Shown here in pieces: positions 8,265-17,234 of a stretch of 40,471 nt of DNA. How positions within the stretch are numbered: the stretch's first letter is position 1; every line of letters starts with the position of its first letter. Source of the DNA: Paenibacillus cisolokensis (GTDB taxonomy: Bacteria; Bacillota; Bacilli; Paenibacillales; Paenibacillaceae); assembly GCF_018403665.1 (NCBI RefSeq), contig NZ_BOVJ01000030.1:1-40471 (forward strand), written 5' to 3'. The notes under the pieces are model-generated. The model was not told the DNA's origin. It searched no databases and saw nothing but the letters and a program-made list of their open reading frames with translations. A program made the translations under genes and the position numbers.

Positions 8265-9807
8265 CTACTTTCCGTAGCCGAGAGCGCTCAGCTGCTCGAC
8301 GGCGGAATCGAGATAAAGCTTATAATTCATCGACGTTTCCAGCGTGTTCAGAAATTGATCGTACTCGTCGAGCGGCCGTTTGCCGTAAATGAATTTCACC
8401 AATTCCTCTTCCGCATACCGGTTCGCGTCCGCCGCATTATATCCGTCCGGATTGTCGACGAAACCGTTCAGCGTCTGAATCCGCGGCTGGCTGTTCGCAA
8501 ATTCGATGTATTCGGCCTGCTGGGCAAACTTCACCATCAAATACTCCATTTCCGGCCGGCCGGTGAATTGGTACAGCCAGAAGTAGGCGCCTTCCTTGCT
8601 CAACAGCTCGGTCGGCACCACTTTGCCGTCTTCCAGGTTGAAATGGCTGCCTTCCACCCCGTACTGCACAAGCAGCACCCCGCCTTCAGGATCGGACACG
8701 TAATTGAGCAGATCGAACACTTTTGCAGCTTCTCCGGTTCCTTCTCCAGCGACTTCGGAATCGCATACATTCCCGGCGTTCCGCCGATATCCCACGATCC
8801 GTCGTACTGCCCGCCGGGACCTATAGGCGGCGCGATCTGTATCCACGCTGCGTTCGGGTTGACGGCTTTGATCTGGTTCACATATTCCTCCTTGGTCATG
8901 TTCGGCCAATCGAGCCAGACGATGCCCGCCTGTCCTTTGATCGCCTTCTGCTGGTGCTGCAGTCCGGTGTTGGCGAGCAGTTCCGGATCGACAACGCCCG
9001 CCTCGATCATCGTCTTGATAAACGCCAATGCGTCTTTCGTGCCCGGATCGTAAAACGCGTTGACCAGTTCGCCGTCCTTGACGTAGAAGTTGCCCGGCAT
9101 GCCGACGCCGAATGCGCCGAATACCGGCGCGAACGCGCCCAGCTTGCCGCCGGTCAGCCCGTACGTGTCCTTCTTCCCGTTGCCGTCCGGATCCTGCTCG
9201 GTGAAGGCCTTCGCGACCGCCAGCAGCTCTTCGATCGTCGCCGGCGGCTGCAAATTCAACTTATCCAGCCAGTCCTGGCGGACCCAGTACGTGTTGTACG
9301 GGATTTGCGGCGACTTCGCGATCGCATACACTTTGCCGTCGATCGTCCCTTTCTTCAGACTGTCTTCGCCGATATAGGCCGCCGCCTGTTCGAGCTTATC
9401 CAGGTACGGCGTCAGGTCGAGCAGCAGGCCCTGCTCCGCGAATTGCTTGATCGACGTGCGGTCCACGGCGAACAGATCCGGAAAATTGCCCGACGCCATC
9501 CGGACGTTCAACTGATTTTTGTAATCGTCGCCCGAAGCGTATACCGTCAAATTGAGCTCGATGTTGAGCGCTTTGTCGAGTTCCTGCTTGATGATGTCCT
9601 GATCCGGCGCCGGCAGGCCGCTGCCGGTTTCGATAATCTCCAGCTTGACCGGCTTGCCCGAACCGGCGGGCGAATACGCTTCCTCCGCCTGATAGCCGCC
9701 GCCTGTTCCGCTTGTCTCGCCTGTTCCGCCGATCCCGCAACCGGCCAGCAAGCCCGCCGACAGCAGCACCGCACTCCAGATGCGCAGCCACTTTTGCGAA
9801 CGTTCAT
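8265..9807 (-). CDS. Extracellular solute-binding lipoprotein (LipO/YtcQ type), two apparent frameshifts
   Basis: This is a family 1 extracellular binding protein for an oligosaccharide ABC importer. The rebuilt N-terminus has a KKW basic start, a hydrophobic core and the lipobox LLAGC (Cys24), so it is a lipid-anchored surface protein. The mature part has typical features (FPDLFAVD, WVRQDWLDKL, a calcium-loop-like DPDGNGKKDTYG). Two single-base gaps break it: T4 at 9792-9795, inside the signal peptide, and T4 at 8721-8724, after EKLQK. With both restored it has 514 residues, normal for LipO. It follows the two permease genes and precedes PhyH. The ligand is not deducible. Confidence 0.88.
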
Positions 9808-9839
9808 GCGATCCCCTTCTTTCTTTCGTTTTTCGTTAA

Positions 9840-10700
9840 TTACCCCTTGACCGAACCAAGGAGCATACCTTTGGCAAAATGCTTCTGAATGAACGGATAC
9901 ACCGAGATAATCGGCACGCTGGCCAAAATGACCGATGCCATCTGCATCGTTTCCGTCGGCAGCATATTTTCCGCATTCTCCAGCGGCTGCTGCGTCAGCA
10001 TCAGCAATTCCCGAACGATGACCTGCAGCGGAAACAGCGTACGGTCCGTCACGTACATGATCGCCTGGAAAAATTCGTTCCAGTGCCCGACCGCGTAAAA
10101 CAGGCCGATCGTCAGCACAACCGGCATCGATAGCGGCATAACGATCCGCAGCAGAATGCGAAAATCTTTGGCGCCGTCGATGCGGGCCGACTCGAACAGC
10201 TCCTCCGGCAAGTTTTCGAAGAAGCTTTTCATAACCAGCACGTTGAAGCTCCAGACCGCGTTCGGCACGATCATCGCCCAGACCGTATCGGTCAGACCGA
10301 CCGCTTTGACGATCAGATACGTCGGGATAATCCCGCCGCCGAACAGCAGCGTGAATACGACCATGAACAGAAACAGTCCCCGGCCCGGCAAGTTCCGTCT
10401 GCTTAACGGATACGCCATCAACGCCGTCAGTACGAGATTCGCGGCCGTGCCGACCACCGTGATGAACACGGTGACCCCGAACGCGCGGGGCATATTGGAG
10501 TCCGACAGCAGCCGGTGGTACGCTTCGAGCGTGATCGACTTCGGAATGAGGATGAAGCCGCCGTTTTTCAACACCTCCCCGAACGGAGTCAGCGATACGG
10601 AAAGGACGTACAAGAGCGGCAGGACTGCGGTCAAGGCGGCGAAGCCGAGTACCGTGTAGACGACGGCGTTGAACACCCGGTCTTCCAGGTTTCTTACCAT
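9840..10700 (-). CDS. ABC sugar permease, YtcP/MalG type
   Basis: This inner-membrane permease (286 residues, six predicted membrane helices) pairs with the LplB-like protein encoded just upstream. The cytoplasmic coupling loop is visible as ELFESARIDGAKDFRILLRIVMPLS, the EAA motif that contacts the ATPase. The ending FAKGMLLGSVKG is typical of YtcP. The ATG at 10698-10700 is chosen because GGGGGGAAGG lies just upstream; it overlaps the end of the previous gene by seven bases, so translation is probably coupled. The open frame extends about 45 codons further up but only as read-through of the neighbour. No dedicated ATPase is encoded here; a shared MsmX-type ATPase is likely. Confidence 0.92.
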   Translation of the reverse strand: MVRNLEDRVFNAVVYTVLGFAALTAVLPLLYVLSVSLTPFGEVLKNGGFILIPKSITLEAYHRLLSDSNMPRAFGVTVFITVVGTAANLVLTALMAYPLSRRNLPGRGLFLFMVVFTLLFGGGIIPTYLIVKAVGLTDTVWAMIVPNAVWSFNVLVMKSFFENLPEELFESARIDGAKDFRILLRIVMPLSMPVVLTIGLFYAVGHWNEFFQAIMYVTDRTLFPLQVIVRELLMLTQQPLENAENMLPTETMQMASVILASVPIISVYPFIQKHFAKGMLLGSVKG

Positions 10701-11656
10701 ATGCCTTCCCCCCATCGTCTCGCTAACCGGTTGGACAGCACGACGAGCGCCAGACCGATGACCGATTTGAACAGGCCCACCGCCGAAGCGAGGCTGAAAT
10801 TCAATTGCTGCAGTCCGGTACGGAACACCCACGTGTCGAGAATGTCCGCCACCGGATACACCTGAACGTTGTACATGATGTAGATTTGGTCGAATCCGGC
10901 ATCGAGGATATGGCCGAGCCGCAGGATCAGCAGCAGAACGATGACGGTGCGGATCCCGGGCAGCGTAATGTGCCAGATCATCCGCAGCCGGCTGGCTCCG
11001 TCCACTCGCGCGGCCTCATACAGCATCGGATCGATCCCGGCGATGGCCGCCAGGTAGATGATCGCTCCCCAGCCGAGGTTCTGCCAGATGTCCGAGCCGA
11101 CGAGAATCGCGCGAAAATAGCCCGTCGACGTAAGGAACGGGATCGACTGTCCGCCCAACTCTTCGATCCAGCGGTTCGCGATTCCGGATGTTTGCGACAA
11201 GAGAGCGAGCAATATGCCGTAGATGATCACCCAAGACAAAAAGTGAGGCATGTAGGTCAGCGTCTGCACGACCGACTTAAACCAGCGCACGTGCACTTCA
11301 TTGAGCAGCAGCGCCATCAGAATCGGCGGCGCCATGCCGAAGACCAGCTTGTAAAAGCTGATGATCAACGTGTTGCCGAGCAATTGCGAGAAATAAGGCG
11401 AGTTGTAAAACGCTTCAAAATGTTTGTACCACGGATCGGCCCACGGGCTTTTGAGCATGCCGTCCATCATATTGAAATCTTTGAACGCGATGATGACCCC
11501 GTACATCGGCAAATACTTGAAAATGACGTACCATACGACGCCCGGCAACAACATCGCGTAGAAAGCCCGAAACCGCCACAGCTTGCGCGCCAGCTGCCGG
11601 GCGCTCATCCGCGGCGCGGCCCGGGCGGCAGAGGCGGCCGCCGTTGTCTGCTCCAT
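10694..11656 (-). CDS. ABC sugar permease, LplB type
   Basis: This 320-residue permease has a short cytoplasmic N-terminus, six predicted membrane helices and the EAA loop EAARVDGASRLRMIWHITLPG. The opening segment (YAMLLPGVVWYVIFKYLPMYG) and the phrases TYMPHFLSWVI and GSDIWQNLGWG are hallmarks of the LplB subgroup that works with YtcP and LipO proteins. GGGGGAG precedes the ATG. A perfect CcpA site and a TATACT -10 box lie between this gene and the kinase gene, so transcription of permease-permease-binding protein-PhyH can start here independently of the regulator genes. Confidence 0.92.
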   Translation of the reverse strand: MEQTTAAASAARAAPRMSARQLARKLWRFRAFYAMLLPGVVWYVIFKYLPMYGVIIAFKDFNMMDGMLKSPWADPWYKHFEAFYNSPYFSQLLGNTLIISFYKLVFGMAPPILMALLLNEVHVRWFKSVVQTLTYMPHFLSWVIIYGILLALLSQTSGIANRWIEELGGQSIPFLTSTGYFRAILVGSDIWQNLGWGAIIYLAAIAGIDPMLYEAARVDGASRLRMIWHITLPGIRTVIVLLLILRLGHILDAGFDQIYIMYNVQVYPVADILDTWVFRTGLQQLNFSLASAVGLFKSVIGLALVVLSNRLARRWGEGIW

Positions 11657-11675
11657 TGCACTCCCCCTTCCTATA

Positions 11676-11690
11676 TGATTGCGCTTTCAT
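11676..11690 (-). promoter_or_regulatory. CcpA cre site in the LplB-operon promoter
   Basis: ATGAAAGCGCAATCA on the minus strand matches the cre consensus WTGNAANCGNWNNCW at every fixed position. A -10-like TATACT lies upstream (forward 11703-11708), so the site would cover the early transcribed region and repress importer expression when preferred sugars are present. No good -35 is seen, which fits a promoter that needs an activator. Confidence 0.7.
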
Positions 11691-11773
11691 TGCTGTGACA
11701 TCAGTATACCAACGGTTATTCAAGGGGCGTTATGCCGAAAAAGTTCAAAACTGTCCGATTTTTGAAACCGCTG

Positions 11774-13597
11774 TTACGAATCGAGCGGCATTGGCCCGAA
11801 GGCTTCCCGGACGCCTTCCGGCATCGGCTCGAACGGCATCTCGATCCGGACGACCGTGCCGATGCCCGGCCGGCTGGCGATCCGCAGACCGTAACGTTCG
11901 CCGTAATACAGGCGGATCCGTTCATGCACGTTTTTGACGCCGATCCCGGTAAACCGCTGCCGCGAACGCGGGCGTCCGTCCGGTTCCCAGACACGCCGGA
12001 TCTGCGCCGCGTCCATGCCGATGCCGGTATCCCGGATTGTCAGACGCAGCGTGCCGCGGGCCGTTATCCGTCCGCGCACAAGGATCGTGCCCGGCGCTTT
12101 GCGGGGCGCCAGCCCGTGGAAAATGCTGTTTTCCACCAGCGGCTGCAGGGTCAGCTTCAGCATCCGCGCCTCCAGCGCCGCCGGTTCGACGTCCGCCAGC
12201 AGCCTGAATTTGTCGCCGTAGCGGATTTGCTGGATCTGGGCGTACCGGTTCAGACCTTCCAGCTCTTCGGCAAGCGTGACGAATTCCGTGCTTTTATCGA
12301 AACTGAATGACAGCAGTCCGACAAGCGATTTGATCGTGTCGCGGACTTCGTCTGTTTTGCGCTGTCTGGCCAGACTGCTCACGCAGGCGAGCGTGTTGTA
12401 AAGGAAATGCGGCGCGATCTGGCTTTGCAGCATTTTCAGCTCGTACTCTTTTTTGCGCCGTTCGGCGTTTTTCGTTTCCTGCAGAAGCTGCTGAATCCGC
12501 TCCAGCAGCTCGTTGTAGCTGTGCGCCAGGCGCCCGATCTCATCCTCGCGGTTGACGTTCAGGGGTGACAGCACCTCGACATCGCGCACCCGGTCCATTT
12601 TGGCGGCGAGTTTTCGTACAGGAGACGTGAAATAGCGGCTCATCAAATAGGTGCTGATCAGCAGCAGCGAAATCCAGATCAGGGCGATATAACGGAACTT
12701 TTCGTACAGCTTGAGGAGATGCTGGTCGAAGTACTGTTGTTCGATGAACAGATACAACGACCAGCCGAGACGGTTCGGACTCGTTTTCACAGCCACGAGC
12801 GGCCCGATGGCGCCGTCGATCGGACTGACGCCTGCCGGCAGCTCGGACAGCTTGCGGACAAAGCCGGACTGAAGCTGCGGCGGATACACGCCCGGTTCGT
12901 AAGGCAGCAGCCTGTCCGGAATCTGCAGACTGGTGATGACATTGTTCTTTTTGGTAACAATCGCGAACGACTGATTCTTGCTCAGCAGAAGCTGCGCAAT
13001 CTGCTGCGTGAGCAGCTGCAAATCGATTTCGGCGACGGCGATGCCGAGCTTCTGGCCGGTTTTGCCGTAGATCGGCTGCACGTAACCGACGGACTGGCCC
13101 GAAAGCGGCGACCAGTACGGCTCGCTGTTGATCGCTCCGTATTGGGCTTGCGACAGCTCGTACAGCTTCTCCAGATGGGGATTGCCCATAATGTCATAAA
13201 ACACCTGCGAGTTGGAGTAAACTTTGCCGTCCTGGCGGACGATGAAAAACGAACGCGCCACCGCATTTCTCGTACGCTCCAAATTTTCCAACGCCTGGGT
13301 CGCCCATGTTTCGTTGCCGTCGGCCAGCAGTTGTTCCCGGTCCTCCCGCGTGGCCAGAAGCAGCAGCAAGTTTTGCACATTGTCGAGATAAGCGTCGATA
13401 AGCTGGTTGGTCCGGCCGGCCAGCGCCTGGGCATCGCTTGCTGCCTGTTCTTCCCATAATTTTTTCGATTCGATCCAGTTGATCCACCCGAGCAGCACGA
13501 ACAGCAGGGAAGTGACGAGGAACAGAAACAGAAACTGCCGCACCGCCAGACCCCTTTGCCGGAGCCAGCGCGACAGCAGAGACATACGCGCGATCAT
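11774..13597 (-). CDS. YesM-type sensor histidine kinase
   Basis: This 607-residue membrane kinase has a first membrane helix at about 19-41, an extracellular Cache-like sensor domain (about 42-300), a second helix at about 308-328, a HAMP linker, a dimerisation/phosphoacceptor segment with QSQIAPHFLYNTL (the His lies in PHFLYNTL), and an ATPase domain with N-box VENSIFHGL and G-box DTGIGMD. This layout is typical of LytS/YesM kinases that sense extracellular sugars or a sugar-loaded binding protein. It lies 33 bases downstream of the response regulator gene and upstream of the importer, which it probably controls. The frame is intact. Confidence 0.92.
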   Translation of the reverse strand: MIARMSLLSRWLRQRGLAVRQFLFLFLVTSLLFVLLGWINWIESKKLWEEQAASDAQALAGRTNQLIDAYLDNVQNLLLLLATREDREQLLADGNETWATQALENLERTRNAVARSFFIVRQDGKVYSNSQVFYDIMGNPHLEKLYELSQAQYGAINSEPYWSPLSGQSVGYVQPIYGKTGQKLGIAVAEIDLQLLTQQIAQLLLSKNQSFAIVTKKNNVITSLQIPDRLLPYEPGVYPPQLQSGFVRKLSELPAGVSPIDGAIGPLVAVKTSPNRLGWSLYLFIEQQYFDQHLLKLYEKFRYIALIWISLLLISTYLMSRYFTSPVRKLAAKMDRVRDVEVLSPLNVNREDEIGRLAHSYNELLERIQQLLQETKNAERRKKEYELKMLQSQIAPHFLYNTLACVSSLARQRKTDEVRDTIKSLVGLLSFSFDKSTEFVTLAEELEGLNRYAQIQQIRYGDKFRLLADVEPAALEARMLKLTLQPLVENSIFHGLAPRKAPGTILVRGRITARGTLRLTIRDTGIGMDAAQIRRVWEPDGRPRSRQRFTGIGVKNVHERIRLYYGERYGLRIASRPGIGTVVRIEMPFEPMPEGVREAFGPMPLDS

Positions 13598-13630
13598 TCG
13601 CTCACCCGCTTTCTGCCATAATGGTCTGGT

Positions 13631-15373
13631 TTAACCGCCTCGGCAATCGGTCGGCGCCATGCCGTAATGTTCGCGGAACAGCGCCGTGAAATAGCGGTAG
13701 CTCGGAATGCCTACGCGTTCGGCGATTTCATATACTTTCAGATTGGTCGTCGACAGCAGACGGAGGGCTTGCTGCATCCTCAGGCGCGTAATATGCTCGT
13801 TGATCGATTCGCCGCTCTCTTCCCGGAACAGACGGCTCAAATAGCGGGAGCTTAACCCGACGTGACGGGCAAGCAAGGTGACGGTGAGCGGATCGGCCAG
13901 ATGCTCCCGGATGTAGAGGATCGTCTCGCGCACTTCGCGCCGACCGGATGTTTCGGGCGTACCCGCTTCGCGCTCGAACGCGTGGACGAGCACCGAAACG
14001 AGCTCGGACAGCGTCTCCGCGGCCAGTATCCGCCGCGCGGTATCCCCGGCGGACGCCCGCAGCGGTTCGGACGCGTGGGCGACATACCATTCGGCGACGA
14101 GGCTCCGCAAGTCGTCCGGCAGCAGGCGCTGCCTGGCGCACCAGCGCGGCAGTGCTTCGCGGAGCAGCGCGGCCCGGGCGGAAGACGATGCGGCGGCGGG
14201 CTGCATCAAGGCTCGGAAGTCCGCATCGATGCGGTCCGTGCGGCGGGCGAACGGCAGCGGGCGGCCTGTATAAAGAGACGCTCGGGGGACGGTCGGTGTG
14301 GCGGGTCCGCCCCCCCTTGCGGCCGCCCCTTCGCCGCCCGCATGCTCGTCGGCGGCGGCCTTCCCCGTTCCCTCCGCTTCGTAAAAGCGCGCCAGCCGCC
14401 ATAGCTTCGCCGTCCGCCACGCCGCGGCCAGCGCCGCGCAGTCGTCGACCGGCTCGCTCAGGATGACGGACAGCCGCACTTCGCGGCTGTAAAATGTGAG
14501 CCTGGTTTCGACGAGCTCCCGCAGACGGCCGAGCGCCGCCTCAAGCTTCGACCGCAGCCGGGCTTCCGAAAGTCCGGGCGGCGGCAGCAGGACGCATGCG
14601 CTCTCCCCGACCCACAGCCCGGTGAGGCCGTGCTGCGCTTCCAGCGGCTCGAGCAGCTCCTGCAGATCCTCCCGGACGAAGAGCAGATCGTCCGGCGCGG
14701 CGTCGACCTGCAGGCACGCGAACCGCATCGGAAACGTCAGCACCGCCGGCTCCTCCGCCGAAATCCGGGCGAAAGGCCCGAAAGGCCCCAGGTCGGCGGT
14801 TGCGGCCATGTCCGGTTGCCCCTTCAGCAAAGCGGCCAGCCCAAGCGCCTGCTCCCTCCGCCGTTCCCGGCTTGCCTGCCGGCGGTAAGACCGCTCCTTC
14901 TCCAGCGCTTGCCGCGCTTTGTCCAGCGCCCGTCCCATATCCGCTTCATCCAACGTCACCTTCACCAAATATTCCAGCGCCCCGAGCCGAAGCGCTTCTC
15001 TCGCGTAAGCGAAATCGCTGTGGCATGTCAGCAGAATCACTTGCGTTTCGGGATGCCGCAGCTTGATTTCCCGAAACAGCGTCAAACCGTCCATAAGCGG
15101 CATCGTAATGTCCGTCACCACCACATCCGGGGCGCGGTTGCAGCACAGAGCCAGTGCCTCTTCCCCGTTTTCGGCTTCGCCGACCAGTACGGCGCCGAAC
15201 GTCTCCCAAGGATACGAACGCAGCTCCTGCAGAAGGGGGAGCTCGTCGTCCACCACCAATACCCGAAGCGGCTGATGTTCTGCTGGCTGATGCTCTGCTG
15301 GCTGATGTTCTGTTGGTCGATGCTCAGTTGGCTGATGTTCTGTTGGTCGATGCTCAGTTGGCTGATGTTCCAT
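13631..15373 (-). CDS. YesN-type response regulator (receiver plus AraC domain) with an N-terminal repeat
   Basis: This 580-residue regulator has a receiver domain from about residue 36, with acidic pocket VVDD (40-43), phospho-acceptor Asp88 in VVVTDITMP and the conserved Lys in EYLVKV. A poorly conserved middle of about 300 residues follows, then a C-terminal AraC helix-turn-helix pair (VTLLARHVGLSSRYLSRLF, YEIAERVGIPSYRYFTALF). Unusually, residues 2-35 before the receiver are seven five-residue repeats (EHQPT, EHRPT, EHQPA). The ATG at 15371-15373 follows GGAGG by 7 bases; the longer open frame upstream has no ribosome site. Partner of the kinase gene immediately downstream. A perfect cre site lies in its promoter region. 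Confidence 0.9.
   Translation of the reverse strand: MEHQPTEHRPTEHQPTEHRPTEHQPAEHQPAEHQPLRVLVVDDELPLLQELRSYPWETFGAVLVGEAENGEEALALCCNRAPDVVVTDITMPLMDGLTLFREIKLRHPETQVILLTCHSDFAYAREALRLGALEYLVKVTLDEADMGRALDKARQALEKERSYRRQASRERRREQALGLAALLKGQPDMAATADLGPFGPFARISAEEPAVLTFPMRFACLQVDAAPDDLLFVREDLQELLEPLEAQHGLTGLWVGESACVLLPPPGLSEARLRSKLEAALGRLRELVETRLTFYSREVRLSVILSEPVDDCAALAAAWRTAKLWRLARFYEAEGTGKAAADEHAGGEGAAARGGGPATPTVPRASLYTGRPLPFARRTDRIDADFRALMQPAAASSSARAALLREALPRWCARQRLLPDDLRSLVAEWYVAHASEPLRASAGDTARRILAAETLSELVSVLVHAFEREAGTPETSGRREVRETILYIREHLADPLTVTLLARHVGLSSRYLSRLFREESGESINEHITRLRMQQALRLLSTTNLKVYEIAERVGIPSYRYFTALFREHYGMAPTDCRGG
15271..15370 (-). repeat. 15-bp coding tandem repeat, six and two-thirds units
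   Basis: Units of 15 bp (forward GCTGATGTTCTGTTG and close variants) run from 15271 to 15370. Within them, a 30-bp double unit at 15301-15330 is copied exactly at 15331-15360. They encode the EHQPT/EHRPT/EHQPA repeats of the response regulator. Gain or loss of units keeps the reading frame. Confidence 0.95.
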
Positions 15374-15414
15374 CGTCTGACCTCCGTTTCCCTCAAGTTT
15401 GCTCGATCCCGTAT

Positions 15415-15430
15415 TTGCAAACGATTTCAA
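15415..15430. promoter_or_regulatory. CcpA cre site upstream of the response-regulator/kinase genes
   Basis: TTGCAAACGATTTCA (15415-15429, plus) and TTGAAATCGTTTGCA (15416-15430, minus) both match WTGNAANCGNWNNCW at every fixed position. The site lies about 45 bases upstream of the response regulator start. CcpA would repress the sensor system itself in rich sugar. Confidence 0.7.
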
Positions 15431-15451
15431 AATAAGGTGCAGTTTAGAGCG

Positions 15452-15472
15452 AAAAAGCCGCCAAAGGGCGGC
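15452..15472 (-). terminator. Intrinsic terminator after the second PhyH gene
   Basis: On the minus strand GCCGCC-CTTT-GGCGGC is followed by TTTTTC, 33 bases after the PhyH stop. It separates the FAD oxidoreductase/AraC/PhyH transcript from the regulator/importer transcript. Confidence 0.8.
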
Positions 15473-15504
15473 CCGCATCGTTCGCTGCGAAATAGAATAG
15501 CGGC

Positions 15505-16269
15505 TCATTCCGCCGGGACAACCCCGCGAATGCCGTCGTTCAAATGATAGTCGTCAACGCCCCGTACCAGAAACGTCTGGATTCTTTCCCTGTTGCCGCC
15601 GAATTCTTCCACCTTGAACTTCACTTCCGGCGTCGTGTACCGGACGGAGAAGGCGACGCGCGGAATATCGGACATGTTGCTTCCCGATCCGTGCAACGTC
15701 CGTTCGTTGAAAAAGACGATTTGTCCGGGCGACATCTCGATGTCGAGCGCCCTGGATTCGTCCACCTGCTCTGCCGCAGCGCCTTGGCCGAACGCGCTTT
15801 TGCCGTCGCCCAGATCGATATGCTCTACCGGGCTTCGGTGGCTGCCCGGAATGAGCCTCAGGCAGCCGTTCTCCCGGAGCGACCAGCCCAGGCTGACCCA
15901 TGCCGTGGCGTTGACGGCCGGTTCCATCGGCCAGTAATGAATATCCTGATGCCACGGAATATACTTCTCGTTGCCCGGTTCCTTATACCAAAAATGCATC
16001 GCCCACAGCACGACGTTTTCTCCCAAAATTTGCGCCATGGCCTCGACGATGGCCGGATGAGTCGCGAGGTCGTACGCCCAACGGTGCTTGTGATGCCATG
16101 CGGACAAATCGGTTCGAGCCGGACCGGGCTCGTACTTGGACTGCCCGAGCGCCGCGAAAAAGCGGTCGCAGCCTTCCTCCGCCTCCTGCAGCGTCAATCC
16201 CCGGATCGGGCCGCTGTACCCGTCTTCCCGATACTGCTTCAATGAAAACGAAGTCCCTCTGGCAAGCAT
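15505..16269 (-). CDS. PhyH-family Fe(II)/2-oxoglutarate dioxygenase, second copy
   Basis: This is an intact 254-residue PhyH protein. The iron ligands are visible as HxD in IPWHQDIHYW (His107, Asp109) and the distal His in RTLHGSGSNMS (about 193); Arg204 in DIPRVAFSVRYT is placed to bind 2-oxoglutarate. LRLIPGSHRSP is the family's GSH segment. It differs clearly from the PhyH at the other end of the cluster, so the two probably have different substrates or steps. Of two nearby ATGs, the one at 16267-16269 is preferred because GGGAGG lies 9 bases before it. It follows the AraC gene and ends at a terminator, which suggests co-expression with the FAD oxidoreductase. Confidence 0.9.
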   Translation of the reverse strand: MLARGTSFSLKQYREDGYSGPIRGLTLQEAEEGCDRFFAALGQSKYEPGPARTDLSAWHHKHRWAYDLATHPAIVEAMAQILGENVVLWAMHFWYKEPGNEKYIPWHQDIHYWPMEPAVNATAWVSLGWSLRENGCLRLIPGSHRSPVEHIDLGDGKSAFGQGAAAEQVDESRALDIEMSPGQIVFFNERTLHGSGSNMSDIPRVAFSVRYTTPEVKFKVEEFGGNRERIQTFLVRGVDDYHLNDGIRGVVPAE

Positions 16270-16290
16270 GATCATCTACCTCCCATATAT

Positions 16291-16310
16291 GGTAATCGAT
16301 AACGATAACA
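16291..16310. promoter_or_regulatory. Candidate operator upstream of the PhyH gene
   Basis: GGTAATCGATAACGATAACA contains GTAATCGATAAC, palindromic around ATCGAT in four of six pairs, plus a second CGATAAC as a direct repeat. Direct repeats of this size suit an AraC dimer, and the AraC gene is next door. The 10-mer AATCGATAAC recurs on the minus strand at 29739-29748, upstream of the other kinase gene. Confidence 0.3.
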
Positions 16311-16375
16311 CCATGATAAGGGGTCGGAGAATGGCGGAACTACCCGGCAAATCCGTCTTCTATAGCACAAACCGC

Positions 16376-17207
16376 TCATCCGTCCATCCAGATGCCGTAT
16401 TTTTGCCGATACTGCAGGGGAGTAAATCCGGTCTTGTTTTTAAACAGCCGGGAAAAATAATTCGGATCGGCAAAGCCGAGCCGGTATGCGATATCGCTGA
16501 TACGGGCGTCGGAGCGAACGAGCATCTCCTTCGCCTGCTCGGTCTTCATATGATGCAAAAATGCAGCGGCGGCATGCCGGTAAAACGGATGAACAGCTTG
16601 CGCAAATGGGATTCGCTCACCTCGGCCCATTCGCACAATTCCGCCATCTTCGGAAAGCGGTCCGGGCGGCAGGACAAATATTCGATCACTTTCTCCACCC
16701 TCGCATCCATGACAGGAACGGCTCCGGAGGGCATGGATCGAATATGCCTGTTGAGCAGCAGAGCCACCAGTTTTGCAGGCCGGCCTGCAGCAACAGCGTT
16801 TGCGCCGCCGACGGTTGGCCGGCTGTTCGCAGCATCTCCTGCAGCACAGATGCGATTTGCGGGCATTCGCCGTCTAGCTCAACGGGAAGATGCAGCGCCT
16901 CGGACCAGACCCTTTCACCGAGAAACGTAATGTTCGCATCGAAATTGACGCTGACAAGAGAGACGCGCTCCGTAATCGCATGACAACGGATGGCCGATCG
17001 GGGCGGCAGCAAATATATTTGGCCGGCGCGGCCGACATGCCTGGCGTCCTGTACGTGCAGGGCGAATTGGCCGGCCGTGACATACCATAACACGGAATGA
17101 TGCAATTGCCGCGGTCCGACCGTCCAGGTATAGTCCAATTCATACGGCTTGATATGCAAATAAAGAATTTTCAACGAATCGACGAACAAAGACATCGACT
17201 GCCGCAT
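16376..17207 (-). CDS. AraC-family transcriptional regulator, two apparent frameshifts
   Basis: The rebuilt 277-residue protein has an N-terminal cupin-like half (with the turn GQIYLLPPRSAIRC, about 60-80) and a C-terminal AraC domain with motifs MAELCEWAEVSESHLRKLF and ISDIAYRLGFADPNYFSRLF. It ends GFTPLQYRQKY. As written the frame breaks at T4 16771-16774 (rebuilt LQKLVALLLN) and at A5 16557-16561 (rebuilt LHFLHHMKTEQ); one extra base in each restores it. The start is uncertain: the ATG at 17205-17207 is preferred, with GGCGGT upstream; a GTG at 17222 is possible. It lies between the FAD oxidoreductase and PhyH genes and is their likely regulator. Confidence 0.82.
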
Positions 17208-17234
17208 CCGGTTCACCGCCACGTTTGAGCCGGT

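Noticed and set aside
8723-9850. A 375-codon open frame on the plus strand
   Set aside because: It runs opposite the binding-protein gene, is Arg/Leu/Gln-rich with no motif, and has no ribosome site. GC-rich antisense frames of this kind recur along the window.
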